DNA from: an uncultured bacterium
GTDB taxonomy: Bacteria > Vulcanimicrobiota > CADAWZ01
NCBI GenBank assembly: GCA_949288455.1
Contig: CASEKF010000042.1
Location: forward strand, 80,875 to 144,874
Direction of reading: 5' to 3'
DNA length: 64,000 bases
The notes beneath the pieces were generated by a model that was not told where the DNA came from, ran no database searches, and was given only the letters and a program-made list of their open reading frames with translations. Both the position numbers and the translations under genes were made by a program. Positions 16,421 to 25,161 of this stretch are shown here, in pieces. How positions within the stretch are numbered: position 1 is the first letter of the stretch; each line of letters opens with the position of its first letter.

Positions 16421-18748
16421 ATGCTTAAGCGCTTTGCCGTAATATTGACGACAGTGTTCTTTTGCTCTTTTGCGTTCGTTTTCGCAGAAGAAGTTAAAAT
16501 ATCTAGAGATAGTTATGGCGTTCCTCATATTTACGCTTCTTCTGAAGAAGGGTTGACGTTTGGCCAGGGGTACGCTCAGGCATGCGACAGACTTTTTCAG
16601 CTGGAGATGATTCGTCTTTCCTCGTCGGGGAAAATGAGCGAATCTTTGGGAGCCGATTATATAGACGCCGATAAAATGTATTTGAGATATTTTCCTTCCG
16701 GAGACGAATTGAGGCTATTCGTAAAAAGTTTTAATCCTGAGCAAAAGAATTTATTCAGAGCTTTTGCCGAAGGCATTAACGCTCGCATAGCCGAAGTCGA
16801 AGCTGAGGGTACTTTGCCTGAAGACTTCGCCGAATACGGCGTGCAACCCGTAAAGTGGACGGAAACGGACGTTTTCAGAGTATACTTTGCGCGTCATAAA
16901 TATATTTACGACTCAAAACAGGAACTTGTAAACGCTATGCTTTTGAAAAAACTTATTCAAAATCATGGCCAGATAGATGGAACTCTTATTTTTAACAGTA
17001 TAGTTTTTACCGGCGATTCACTTGCCGGCACAGTAGCCGGAAACTTTTCGAAGTTTGATTTTAGAGGAGCCGAAGAAGCTTATGCCAACGTCGATAGGGA
17101 AGTAAGATTTTCTCAAAAACTGACGTCGGAATTTGGTATTCCTTATGGAATAGGGAGTTATGCCGTGGCTTTAGCCGCTTCAAAAAGTAAAAGCGGAAAT
17201 TCTATGCTGCTGGCCGGACCTTCGTTCGGCTTTGGAGATCCGTCTTTTCTTTATGAATGTTCGCTTCATTCTAAGGAAATACACGCCGCCGGTATTCAGT
17301 CGGTTGGTATTCCCGGGCTTTTGATCGCTCAGAATGAATTCGGAGCTTGGACGTTAACGGGAGGAAACGATAATCAGACGGATTATTATATTGAAATGTT
17401 GAATCCTGAAAATTTGTCTCAGTATAGATATAACGACGAATGGAAGGATATATCGAAGAAAACGTATACCATAAACGTTAAAGACTCCGATCCGGTATCT
17501 TTCGAAGTTTTAGAAACGCTTAACGGAATAATAGTATCGACGGACCTTTCAGACCCTAAAAATCCTGTGGCTTATTCTAAGAGAACTTCCGTTTCCTATT
17601 CCGATTTGGCTTCTTCTTGGATGAATTCGTTCGACGCCTTGAAAAGTTATACTACCGACGCCTTTATCGAAGCTTTTAGAAATTACCCTATTTCGGCTAA
17701 TATTTTTTATATAAATCAAAAGAATCAGCCGGCATATTTTCATTCGGGCAAATATCCAGTTAGAGCGGATGGCGTCGATTTAAGGATTCCTTCTTATGGG
17801 ACCGGACAAACCGAATGGCAGGGTTTTCTCCCGTTTAACGAACTCCCTGAGAGCAGACTTCCATCCAGAGGATTTTATGCCGATTGGAATTCAAAGCCTT
17901 CTCATGATTGGAATAACGGCGAAAAAAGTTATTTATGGGGCAGTCAGAATAGGGTGGACGCGATACGCCGGTATATTGATATAAACGATAAATTTACTTT
18001 TGGCGATTTAGACGTTATTGATAGAGTTATATCATATACGGATATATACGCTGTGAATATTAAATCTCTCTTAGTTGAGAAATTGTCTTCTTCTGAGGAT
18101 GCGGACGTTATCGAAGCTTCCGGGCTTATCGGCGATTGGGATAACCGCCCGGTTATTTCTGAAGACGGCGTCTTTTTGCCTCCGGGAGGCGTTATTTTCC
18201 ATGAATGGATGAAAGAGTTCGCAAAACGCGTTTGTCCCGAGCTTGACGGGGACTTTGCTCATTACGCGATAAACGAATACGGAGCCCCGTTTATTTATAA
18301 CGTGCTCAGCGACGTGATTCTTCCTTATAATTTTTTAAAAGACAGTTCGTCTTCAGAAGCTGCCGTAGCCGCATTGCTTAATGCCGTTTCTAATTTAAAA
18401 GCTGAATACGGCGACGATATGGATGCATGGAAAACTGCTTTGCCAATGCAAAATTATGAAGGTCCTTATCCGAAAAGCGAACTTAGCCAGGAAATGAAAC
18501 GGTTTTACGCCGGAAATAGGGCTAGCGCCATATTGATGTGGGAAGTCAGCAGATTTTGGATTAAAGGAGTAGGAGTCGTTCCTCCGGGTTCAGGCGAATT
18601 TATAGGCGATCCTTCTAAACCGGGACATAAAGACGATCAGCTTGATCTTTATGAAAATAGAAAATATAAAAATCTGCTCTTTTACGACGAAGATATACGC
18701 CATCAAGAAGAAAGCGTACAAATTATCCAATTTAACGAAGAACAGTAG
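16421..18748 (+). CDS. Secreted penicillin-acylase-family (S45) amidase
   Basis: A 775-residue N-terminal-nucleophile hydrolase precursor. I chose the ATG at 16421, preceded by GGAGG, over a GTG at 16406 that overlaps the pepA stop. It has a signal peptide (LKRFAVILTTVFFCSFAFVFA). The family opening RDSYGVPHIYASS and GYAQACDRLFQLEM are clear. Autocleavage would occur before Ser246 in YGIGSYAVAL, giving alpha and beta chains; TGGNDNQTDYY follows in the beta chain. Family members deacylate beta-lactams, acyl-homoserine lactones or other amides. The usual DPH motif after the nucleophile is replaced by GPSFG, so the substrate may be unusual. Two terminators follow. Confidence 0.9.
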   Translation: MLKRFAVILTTVFFCSFAFVFAEEVKISRDSYGVPHIYASSEEGLTFGQGYAQACDRLFQLEMIRLSSSGKMSESLGADYIDADKMYLRYFPSGDELRLFVKSFNPEQKNLFRAFAEGINARIAEVEAEGTLPEDFAEYGVQPVKWTETDVFRVYFARHKYIYDSKQELVNAMLLKKLIQNHGQIDGTLIFNSIVFTGDSLAGTVAGNFSKFDFRGAEEAYANVDREVRFSQKLTSEFGIPYGIGSYAVALAASKSKSGNSMLLAGPSFGFGDPSFLYECSLHSKEIHAAGIQSVGIPGLLIAQNEFGAWTLTGGNDNQTDYYIEMLNPENLSQYRYNDEWKDISKKTYTINVKDSDPVSFEVLETLNGIIVSTDLSDPKNPVAYSKRTSVSYSDLASSWMNSFDALKSYTTDAFIEAFRNYPISANIFYINQKNQPAYFHSGKYPVRADGVDLRIPSYGTGQTEWQGFLPFNELPESRLPSRGFYADWNSKPSHDWNNGEKSYLWGSQNRVDAIRRYIDINDKFTFGDLDVIDRVISYTDIYAVNIKSLLVEKLSSSEDADVIEASGLIGDWDNRPVISEDGVFLPPGGVIFHEWMKEFAKRVCPELDGDFAHYAINEYGAPFIYNVLSDVILPYNFLKDSSSSEAAVAALLNAVSNLKAEYGDDMDAWKTALPMQNYEGPYPKSELSQEMKRFYAGNRASAILMWEVSRFWIKGVGVVPPGSGEFIGDPSKPGHKDDQLDLYENRKYKNLLFYDEDIRHQEESVQIIQFNEEQ

Positions 18749-18761
18749 AAAGTAAAACGAT

Positions 18762-18803
18762 AATATTACTGGCAAGTTTTCCGAAAAACTTGCCAGTAAT
18801 ATT
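18762..18803. terminator. Terminator with 19-bp perfect stem
   Basis: Arms 18762-18780 and 18785-18803 pair perfectly around a 4-base loop, directly after the amidase gene. A second hairpin follows at once. Confidence 0.85.
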
Positions 18804-18806
18804 TAT

Positions 18807-18854
18807 AAAAAATGAAAATCCCGACGTTTCGATTTTGCGGGATTTTCATTTTTT
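18807..18854. terminator. Second, tandem terminator with 16-bp stem
   Basis: Arms 18807-18822 and 18839-18854 pair perfectly. The A-run and T-run at the two ends make it usable from both directions, for the amidase (+) and for the aminotransferase operon (-). Confidence 0.85.
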
Positions 18855-18896
18855 ATTGTCTAATTTTTACGTTTTTACGCGCAGCATTCTTCAAGA

Positions 18897-20099
18897 TTAT
18901 AATTTTTCTTTAAGTAAATCCGCAAGCCTTTTTATTCCTATTCTGATTTCTTCTTCCGTAGGATATGAGAAATTTAGCCTCATATGATTGCCTCCGCTTC
19001 CGTCGAAGTGGAAAGCCGAACCGGTAACGTAGGCGACTTTTCTGTTGATTGCTTCATAGAAGAATTTTTCCGCATCCATATGTTCAGGAAGATTGACCCA
19101 GAGGAACAGGCCGCCTTCGGGATGAGTCCAAGTTATTTCGTCCGGCATGAATTCGCTTAGGGAGTTAAGCATGACGTCTCTTTTTGCTTTATAAACCGGA
19201 AGTATTTCGTCTATATGTTCCTGTAAAAGATCTCTTCTCAGATACTCCGCCGCTATAGCCTGATTAAAATATGGAGTGCATAAATCTATCGATTGTTTGA
19301 ATACCGCCAATTTCTTTATTATACTTGGATGAGCGCATATCCATCCGAGACGGAATCCGGGCACAAGAACTTTTGAGAACGAGTGAAGGGATATTACGTT
19401 GCTGGGTTCAGTAAGCTGGAATAACGACGGCATAGCCTCTCCTTCATACCTCAAGTCTCTGTAAGGCGTATCTTCAATTACTAAAAAGTTATAAATATGA
19501 GATAATTCTACGAGTCTTTCTCTTCTTTTTAACGACATTGTGACTCCGGAAGGATTTTGGAAATCCGGAATAACGTATATCAGTTTATAATGTTCCCCGT
19601 CTTTTGACATCGTTTTTAGTTTTTCTTCAAGGAAGTCGGTTCGTATTCCTTCGTCGTCTATTGGGATCCCGACGAAATGCGCTCCGCAGGAAGCTAGGGA
19701 ACCTATGCCTCCGGGATAGCTTGGAAGCTCTATGAAAACCGGGTCGCTCAGATCTACGAATAATTTAGCGGTCATGTCTATCCCTTGCTGAGACGCCGAA
19801 GTTATGAGGATATTCTCAATCGTAATATCGTAACCTTTGTTTTGCATAAGTCTGACGATTTCTTCTCGCAAAGGCATGTATCCTTCCGTAGCTCCGTACT
19901 GAAGAATAACTTCAGGTTTATCTTTAAAAAGCTGATTGGTAATATCTTGCAACTGGTCTACGGGAAAAAGCTCTCCGGACGGCAGACCTCCCGCAAAAGA
20001 AATTAGACCGGGCTTGCTTGTAAGAGACAGCAGCTCTCTTATGACGCTTTTTTTAATTCTTCTTCCCATAGTAGAGTAATTTTTAATAAGATCTATCAT
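18897..20099 (-). CDS. PLP-dependent aminotransferase, class I/II (LysN/MocR-like)
   Basis: A 400-residue fold-type I aminotransferase. Visible are ISFAGGLPSGELFP (substrate loop), LQYGATEGYMPLRE, PDFQNPSGVTMS (Asn and Pro near the cofactor) and SFSKVLVPGFRLGW with the cofactor lysine Lys243. The pattern matches 2-aminoadipate/aromatic aminotransferases related to the catalytic half of MocR regulators, but no DNA-binding domain is present. It is the last gene of a six-gene operon, 22 bases after selA. The exact amino acid cannot be told; transamination in amino-acid fermentation is likely. Confidence 0.92.
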   Translation of the reverse strand: MIDLIKNYSTMGRRIKKSVIRELLSLTSKPGLISFAGGLPSGELFPVDQLQDITNQLFKDKPEVILQYGATEGYMPLREEIVRLMQNKGYDITIENILITSASQQGIDMTAKLFVDLSDPVFIELPSYPGGIGSLASCGAHFVGIPIDDEGIRTDFLEEKLKTMSKDGEHYKLIYVIPDFQNPSGVTMSLKRRERLVELSHIYNFLVIEDTPYRDLRYEGEAMPSLFQLTEPSNVISLHSFSKVLVPGFRLGWICAHPSIIKKLAVFKQSIDLCTPYFNQAIAAEYLRRDLLQEHIDEILPVYKAKRDVMLNSLSEFMPDEITWTHPEGGLFLWVNLPEHMDAEKFFYEAINRKVAYVTGSAFHFDGSGGNHMRLNFSYPTEEEIRIGIKRLADLLKEKL

Positions 20100-20121
20100 A
20101 GCTCGTTTATCTCCTTTGATT

Positions 20122-21468
20122 TTATAGATTTTCGGCGTCCCAGTCTTTAATAGCTTGGGCTATTAGTTTTAGTTCGTCTTGCGAAACCGTTCTCATGTCA
20201 AAACAGACTTTTCCCTGCTTTATTCTTGCAAATATCGGCGTTTCCCTGTCTCTTAAAAAAGCGACGAATTTGTCTGCTTTATTCTTAAAAAGCGATTTTA
20301 CCGCTATTGAAGGAATTCGTTTTTCCGGAGCGCTTCCGCAGCCGGCATAAGCCCAATCTGGTTCATAGTAAAAAGTTTTGCCTGTTTTGGCGTCCGAGAT
20401 CATATCTATCAGAAGTTCGGCTTTTTTTCTCAGAGCGTCTTCGCTTTCGCTCAGCATTTTGTACAAAGGCAGTTTATTTTGGATACTTTCAGGTTCCATA
20501 AATATTTCGAGAATATTTTCCAGATAGGTTATCGTTAGTTTACATACTCTTAAAGCCCTGTAAAGAGGGTTTTGCTTCATTTGAGCGATTAAATTTTTTT
20601 TGCCGAGTATAATACCCGCCTGAACTCCGCCTAAAAGTTTATCTCCGCTAAAAAAGACTAAATCGGCTCCTTGTTTAAGAGCTGTTCCCGGCAAGTTTGA
20701 GCCTTTGATTCCAAAGTTAGATAAATCTATAAGAGAAGCCGACCCCATGTCATACGCGGTGATGATTCCTCTTTTTTTCGCTTCCGCAGAGAGACTTTTA
20801 ATAGACGCCGAAGATACGAATCCCGATATAGAATAGTTGGACGGAGCAGCTTTTAGGTAGAGAGCGGTCTGAGTTCCCGAGACTTTGATAAAATCTTCTA
20901 TAGACGTTTTGTTAGTACACCCGGTCTCCTTTAGGATTGCTCCGCTTGCCTCCATAATTTCCGGAATTTTGAAATTTCCGCCGATCTCAATCAGTTCTCC
21001 TCTTGATACTACGGTCTCTTTATCCTTAGAAAATGTATGCAAGACAAGAAGAGCCGCGGCTGCGTTGTTATTTACTACGATTGCGTCTTCCGCTCCGGTA
21101 AGGCATTTTAGAAGTTTGGCCGAATAACCGTCTCTTTCTTTCCTTCTTCCTGAAAGTTTATTAACCGCAATCGTTTGATAACTTTCAGATAATCGCGTCG
21201 GCAGCTGCGGGAGAGGAGCTCGCCCTAAGCCTGAGTGCAGCAAAATTCCGGAGGCGTTTACGGCTCGTTCGGATCTGTCTGCGAAAAATTCTTTTTTCCC
21301 CCGTAAAAAATATTTGGCGATTAATTCGTCCGCATATGCGGAATCGTTTGACTTAGGCGCGCGCGCTTGTATTTCGGCCGCCGTTTCGCGCGCTAAGAAT
21401 ACCGCTAATTTATGAGGTAGATCGCCTCCGTATTTTTCGATTATTTTTGATATCGAAGGAGGGCGCAT
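20122..21468 (-). CDS. selA: L-seryl-tRNA(Sec) selenium transferase
   Basis: SelA converts Ser-tRNA(Sec) to Sec-tRNA(Sec) with selenophosphate, so this organism probably makes selenoproteins. I start it at the ATG ending at 21468 (448 residues), because AGGAGG lies 7 bases upstream. That ATG overlaps the previous stop by one base; a start 51 bases further upstream would run inside the previous gene. The cofactor lysine is Lys277 in SGDKLLGG, and LSGRRKERDGY and NNNAAAALL are typical. SelB, SelD and the tRNA(Sec) gene are not in the window, and I saw no gene here with an in-frame UGA. Its neighbours do not share an obvious function. Confidence 0.95.
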   Translation of the reverse strand: MRPPSISKIIEKYGGDLPHKLAVFLARETAAEIQARAPKSNDSAYADELIAKYFLRGKKEFFADRSERAVNASGILLHSGLGRAPLPQLPTRLSESYQTIAVNKLSGRRKERDGYSAKLLKCLTGAEDAIVVNNNAAAALLVLHTFSKDKETVVSRGELIEIGGNFKIPEIMEASGAILKETGCTNKTSIEDFIKVSGTQTALYLKAAPSNYSISGFVSSASIKSLSAEAKKRGIITAYDMGSASLIDLSNFGIKGSNLPGTALKQGADLVFFSGDKLLGGVQAGIILGKKNLIAQMKQNPLYRALRVCKLTITYLENILEIFMEPESIQNKLPLYKMLSESEDALRKKAELLIDMISDAKTGKTFYYEPDWAYAGCGSAPEKRIPSIAVKSLFKNKADKFVAFLRDRETPIFARIKQGKVCFDMRTVSQDELKLIAQAIKDWDAENL

Positions 21469-21773
21469 TAATCTTCCTCCTTGTCGTCGCCGTCTTCCGT
21501 TCCATGCTCTTCTATCCATTTAGCTATATCTCTTACAGGCGCGTCTACTTCCATAAGACATTTCCTTGACGCGCTTATAGAGGAATAGAACGCGTAGAGA
21601 GCTGAGTTCAGCTCGTCGTATTGAGGATTATCTCTAGTGTCTTCCACAAGACATCTTAAATGCTGGAGCAAAAGATATATATCGGCGCTTAGATTTTCAT
21701 ATGCCGTTAGGCAGACTACCAGACCGTCTTCAATAACAGTTTTTAAAGTGTCGTCAAAATCCGATCTTTCCAT
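21468..21773 (-). CDS. Small acidic protein of unknown function
   Basis: A 101-residue, mostly helical and acidic protein with a charged C-terminus (HGTEDGDDKEED). It has no signal peptide, membrane helix or recognised domain. Two Cys (CLTAY, RCLVED) are isolated. The stop codon overlaps the selA start by one base, so translation of selA is coupled to it. It lies 20 bases after the M48 protease gene. No function can be assigned. Confidence 0.7.
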   Translation of the reverse strand: MERSDFDDTLKTVIEDGLVVCLTAYENLSADIYLLLQHLRCLVEDTRDNPQYDELNSALYAFYSSISASRKCLMEVDAPVRDIAKWIEEHGTEDGDDKEED

Positions 21774-21793
21774 TTTTACACCCGCTTTCTTTC

Positions 21794-22519
21794 TTAGTAT
21801 CCAAGTTTAATACATTCGTCTTCTATATCCTTTATTCTTTCCTCAGTTAAAGGATGCGAGCCTATAAGAGCGTTAAGAAATCCCGGCATTTGTTTATTGG
21901 TATTTTTCAGCTTTTGCATTAGGGATATGCCCGCTCTGGGATTTTTGCCTAATCCTTTGGATATGTAGCGACAAGCGGCTTTATCGGCCTCCGTTTCGTC
22001 TGCTCTTGAATATCCCGAAGCTAAAACCGTAGAAGCCAGGCTTATTGCCGTTTCGGAACCTTTCGAACTTTTTCCCTTGTTGATGATATTAGCCAGACTG
22101 GCAAGCCCAATCTTTGTATACGCGTTTTGCCGGGCTTGTTTCAGACCGTGAGACAAGGCTACATGAGCTATTTCATGACCTAATACGAACGATAATTCGT
22201 CCTCCGTTAAAATGGATATTATTCCTTTGGTGACGTAAACGAAACCGCCCGGACATGATACTGCGTTGACTTCGTCAGTGTCGAGAATTTTAAACGTATA
22301 TTGTAGTTGAGGGCGTTCCGATACCGCTACTATTTTATTTCCCATGTCCGTTATTTTGCTTAGCTCAGGATGCGCCGTTAATACGCCGTACTGCTTTTCC
22401 AGCGATGTGGCTGCCTGAAGTCCCGCTTCCCGTTCTTCTGTTTCTGAAATTGCGAACGCGGAGTTGGCAATTAAAAGTACGAGAAATATTGCCGCGAAGA
22501 TGTTATATATTTTTTTCAT
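21794..22519 (-). CDS. Exported M48-family zinc metalloprotease
   Basis: A 241-residue protease with a signal peptide (residues 1 to 23, ending NSAFA). The zinc motif HEIAH is at 115 to 119 in LGHEIAHVALSHG, and the third ligand is probably the Glu in RADETEADKAA near 178. It resembles the short periplasmic members LoiP/YcaL and the catalytic part of BepA, but has no TPR part. This suggests quality control of envelope proteins. Its ATG overlaps the stop of the preceding secreted-protein gene (ATGA), so the two are coupled. Confidence 0.9.
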   Translation of the reverse strand: MKKIYNIFAAIFLVLLIANSAFAISETEEREAGLQAATSLEKQYGVLTAHPELSKITDMGNKIVAVSERPQLQYTFKILDTDEVNAVSCPGGFVYVTKGIISILTEDELSFVLGHEIAHVALSHGLKQARQNAYTKIGLASLANIINKGKSSKGSETAISLASTVLASGYSRADETEADKAACRYISKGLGKNPRAGISLMQKLKNTNKQMPGFLNALIGSHPLTEERIKDIEDECIKLGY

Positions 22520-23040
22520 TTTATTTTCTTTAGACTTCCTAATATGATTTGAGAATATTGGGAATATTTGTCTTTAAGTTTCTCCGGATATAATAAGTTT
22601 AATATAAAACCATGCTTTTTATCGGGCGAGACGCATACGGACATTTCAAAAATATATGATTCCTGTTCCTCTTCTTCTTCTTCGTTTTTTACGGAAGCTT
22701 TCAATAAAACTCCTTTCGTCGAATTAACGGTAATATTTTCTTTGCTTATAATATTAAAAAACGGTATGTCGTCTTTCAGTTCTTCGGTCAGCTCTCGCAG
22801 TAATTCTTCTTCGCTTATATCTTCCTCTTCCATATCTATAACGCTGAAAGTTATGTTGACGTTTTCGTCTTGATTAGTAAAAGTTTTTTCGCTTTCGTCT
22901 TCCGCTTCTTTATCTTCGACGGTTCCGGCAGGCATCGTGATCTCATAGCCTTCTTTCTCAAACGTCGCCTTTGTCTGCGCAAAGATTGCAGTCGTCAGCA
23001 AAATTAATATAATTCCTAATAAACCGGTTTTTTTTATCAT
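22516..23040 (-). CDS. Secreted acidic protein of unknown function
   Basis: A 174-residue protein with a signal peptide (KKTGLLGIILILLTTAIFA) and a very acidic middle, including a run of Glu near residue 122. The end ...ILNLLYPEKLKDKYSQYSQIILGSLKKI resembles the end of the next secreted protein, suggesting they are distant paralogs of one small envelope fold of the PsbP or DUF1795 kind; that is a guess from shape. It overlaps the M48 protease gene by four bases, so it could be its partner or substrate. Confidence 0.75.
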   Translation of the reverse strand: MIKKTGLLGIILILLTTAIFAQTKATFEKEGYEITMPAGTVEDKEAEDESEKTFTNQDENVNITFSVIDMEEEDISEEELLRELTEELKDDIPFFNIISKENITVNSTKGVLLKASVKNEEEEEEQESYIFEMSVCVSPDKKHGFILNLLYPEKLKDKYSQYSQIILGSLKKIK

Positions 23041-23073
23041 TATTTTCCTCCTTTTCGCGTATTATTCGCGCGT

Positions 23074-23571
23074 TTATTTTTTCTTTTGTAGACTGGAAGC
23101 TATTTTATTAAAAATTTCGGCGTTTTCTTCTTCGTTCTCGGTTGGACAAGAGCAAATTAAGGCGTAAGAATATTTTTCGGTAGAGAATATATATATGAAC
23201 GCTGAATAACTTTCGTCTCCCTCCGTTTTTATTCCATATAAAACGAGAGCTTCTCCGTTGAAGTTTTCGTTCGCTTCATAGGATATTTTCAGGTTTTCCC
23301 CGGAATTTTTAATCGAGTCTGCTATACTTTTTTGTATTTCGTCTTGCGTAGCCTCGATAGGATTTTTTATAGACATAACGCTTACTACGGCCGAAGAATT
23401 TTTATCGGAGAACAATAGTTTATTAACCGTGTTTTTAGGCTGCAGTTCAAAAGAATCGGGAAGCGTTACGGCATAACCTCCTTGAAGATAAATTGGCATA
23501 TCCGCGTATGACGGCTTTATCGCAATTATTATAAGCAGGTATAATATGAAAAAACCGAGGATCCTTTTCAT
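23074..23571 (-). CDS. Secreted protein of unknown function, relative of the next gene product
   Basis: A 165-residue protein with a signal peptide (residues 1 to about 23, ending PSYA). The mature part starts ...YLQGGYAVTLPDSFELQP and ends NAEIFNKIASSLQKKK, much like its neighbour (GYEITMPAG ... IILGSLKKI). It is the first gene of the six-gene operon. The comparison by eye suggests a duplicated envelope domain; no function is known. Confidence 0.72.
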   Translation of the reverse strand: MKRILGFFILYLLIIIAIKPSYADMPIYLQGGYAVTLPDSFELQPKNTVNKLLFSDKNSSAVVSVMSIKNPIEATQDEIQKSIADSIKNSGENLKISYEANENFNGEALVLYGIKTEGDESYSAFIYIFSTEKYSYALICSCPTENEEENAEIFNKIASSLQKKK

Positions 23572-23877
23572 AATTTATCCTTTCTTATTTTAGTATTTTC
23601 TCAGAATCTAAAGAAATCTTTTATGAAGAATTTCTTCTCATATCTTGAAAGTACCTTCATGTTATTATATTGGCGATATGTTTTGCAAATAAACGGAACT
23701 ATGCGCAATTTTACGAGTGCATGTATGTTAGTCTTTTAGGTCGTCTCAAGTTTTTGTTATTTTGCTTTATCTTGTCAGACAGGATTTTTTTTTTACTCGG
23801 GGGAATTAATGTAAAGTTATATTTATACGATTATATTTCCATAATCGTATCGTTTAAAAGTGATTTTGGAGATTTTT
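23572..23877. other. Divergent intergenic region
   Basis: About 306 bases between the six-gene minus operon and the plus-strand amidohydrolase operon. It must hold both promoters. I see AT-rich stretches and a T-run near 23786-23794 but no convincing consensus promoter or riboswitch. Confidence 0.5.
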
Positions 23878-25161
23878 ATGATTGTCAAGAACGCAAATGT
23901 TTTCGGCGTTATTTCAGATATATTTATAAAAGACGGCGTTATTTCAGATATCAAACCGTCTTCTTCTCTCTCTTCTTCCGTGTTGGACGCGGACGATATA
24001 TTTGACGCTAAGGGCAAAACCGCTTTGCCTTCGTTTTTTAATACTCACTCTCATGCAGCTATGACGTTGCTGCGCGGTTACGCCGACGATATGCCTTTAG
24101 ACGATTGGCTGAAGTGTAAAATATGGCCTGCGGAAGCTAAATTGACTCCTGAAGATATTTATTGGGGTTCTAAATTGGCCTGTGTCGAGATGATTCGCAA
24201 CGGCGTTACTTTTTTTAACGATATGTACTGGGAAGAGGACTCTATCGCCGAGGCCGTTACGGAAATGGGTATAAGATGCGCTTTGAGCGCCACTTTTATA
24301 GATATTTCCGGCAATACTGACAAACTAATCAAAAAATTAAATAAAGCTTATGAAAAACATCTTTCGAGAAATAATGATAAGATCATTTTTACCGTCGCTC
24401 CTCATGCGATTTATACCGTGTCCGAAAGATTGCTGAAATACTCCGCAGATTTTGCCAGAGAGCGAAATCTTGTCATTCATATGCATTTGTCCGAAACCAA
24501 GAAAGAATATGAAGACTGTATAAAAGACCGAGGTTTAAAGCCTGCTTTTTATCTAGATAAATTGGGTTTGCTTTCAGAACGCGCCGTTCTTGCTCATGCC
24601 GTATGGCTTGACGACGACGAGATTAGTCTGATAGCCGACAGGAACGCAAGCGTATCTTATAATCCTGTGTCAAATATGAAACTTGCCGTAGGCAAGGCTT
24701 TTAATTATGAAAAGATGAAGAAAGCCGGAATTAACGTTTCGATAGGAACTGACGGATGTTCTTCCAACAATAGTCTAAATATGGCGGAAAGCCTTAAATT
24801 CGCTTCTTTGCTTCAGAAGTTTTATTACGATGATCCTTCTATTATGAGCGCCGAAGAAGCTTTTAGGTTGGGCACTGAAAATGGAGCTAGGGCTTTTGGC
24901 CTTAATGCCGGACGGCTAGAAGCCGGCTCTTGCGCCGATTTTTTCCTTTTGCGTCCCGATCTTTCTAATATGACTCCGGGGTATAATATATTTTCGGATA
25001 TAGTTTATTCTTCAGGGAATAATTTTGCCGACACTGTCGTCTCCGGCGGTAAAATCGTCATGGCAAACGGCGTTATTAACGGCGAGGACGAGATCGTTTC
25101 CGCCGTATGCCGATTGACGGAAAAATTTAGAGAGCGTCGAAGCCGCGGAGGCAGTTTATGA
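23878..25161 (+). CDS. Amidohydrolase, SAH/MTA deaminase-like (SsnA/MtaD group)
   Basis: A 427-residue metal-dependent hydrolase. I chose the ATG at 23878, preceded by GGAG, over an upstream GTG at 23860. The metal site begins with NTHSHAAMTLLRG (His57, His59), followed by WLKCKIWPAE, a later His in IHMHLSE, and GTDGCSSNN with the catalytic Asp. This pattern fits S-adenosylhomocysteine/methylthioadenosine deaminases, and also the related SsnA aminohydrolase of the selenium and purine cluster. The two cannot be told apart by eye. The next gene overlaps its stop (ATGA), so they are translationally coupled. Confidence 0.85.
   Translation: MIVKNANVFGVISDIFIKDGVISDIKPSSSLSSSVLDADDIFDAKGKTALPSFFNTHSHAAMTLLRGYADDMPLDDWLKCKIWPAEAKLTPEDIYWGSKLACVEMIRNGVTFFNDMYWEEDSIAEAVTEMGIRCALSATFIDISGNTDKLIKKLNKAYEKHLSRNNDKIIFTVAPHAIYTVSERLLKYSADFARERNLVIHMHLSETKKEYEDCIKDRGLKPAFYLDKLGLLSERAVLAHAVWLDDDEISLIADRNASVSYNPVSNMKLAVGKAFNYEKMKKAGINVSIGTDGCSSNNSLNMAESLKFASLLQKFYYDDPSIMSAEEAFRLGTENGARAFGLNAGRLEAGSCADFFLLRPDLSNMTPGYNIFSDIVYSSGNNFADTVVSGGKIVMANGVINGEDEIVSAVCRLTEKFRERRSRGGSL

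Noticed and set aside
20122-21468. Nearby selenoprotein gene with in-frame UGA
   Set aside because: I found no interrupted frame in this window that continues a known selenoprotein motif past a TGA.
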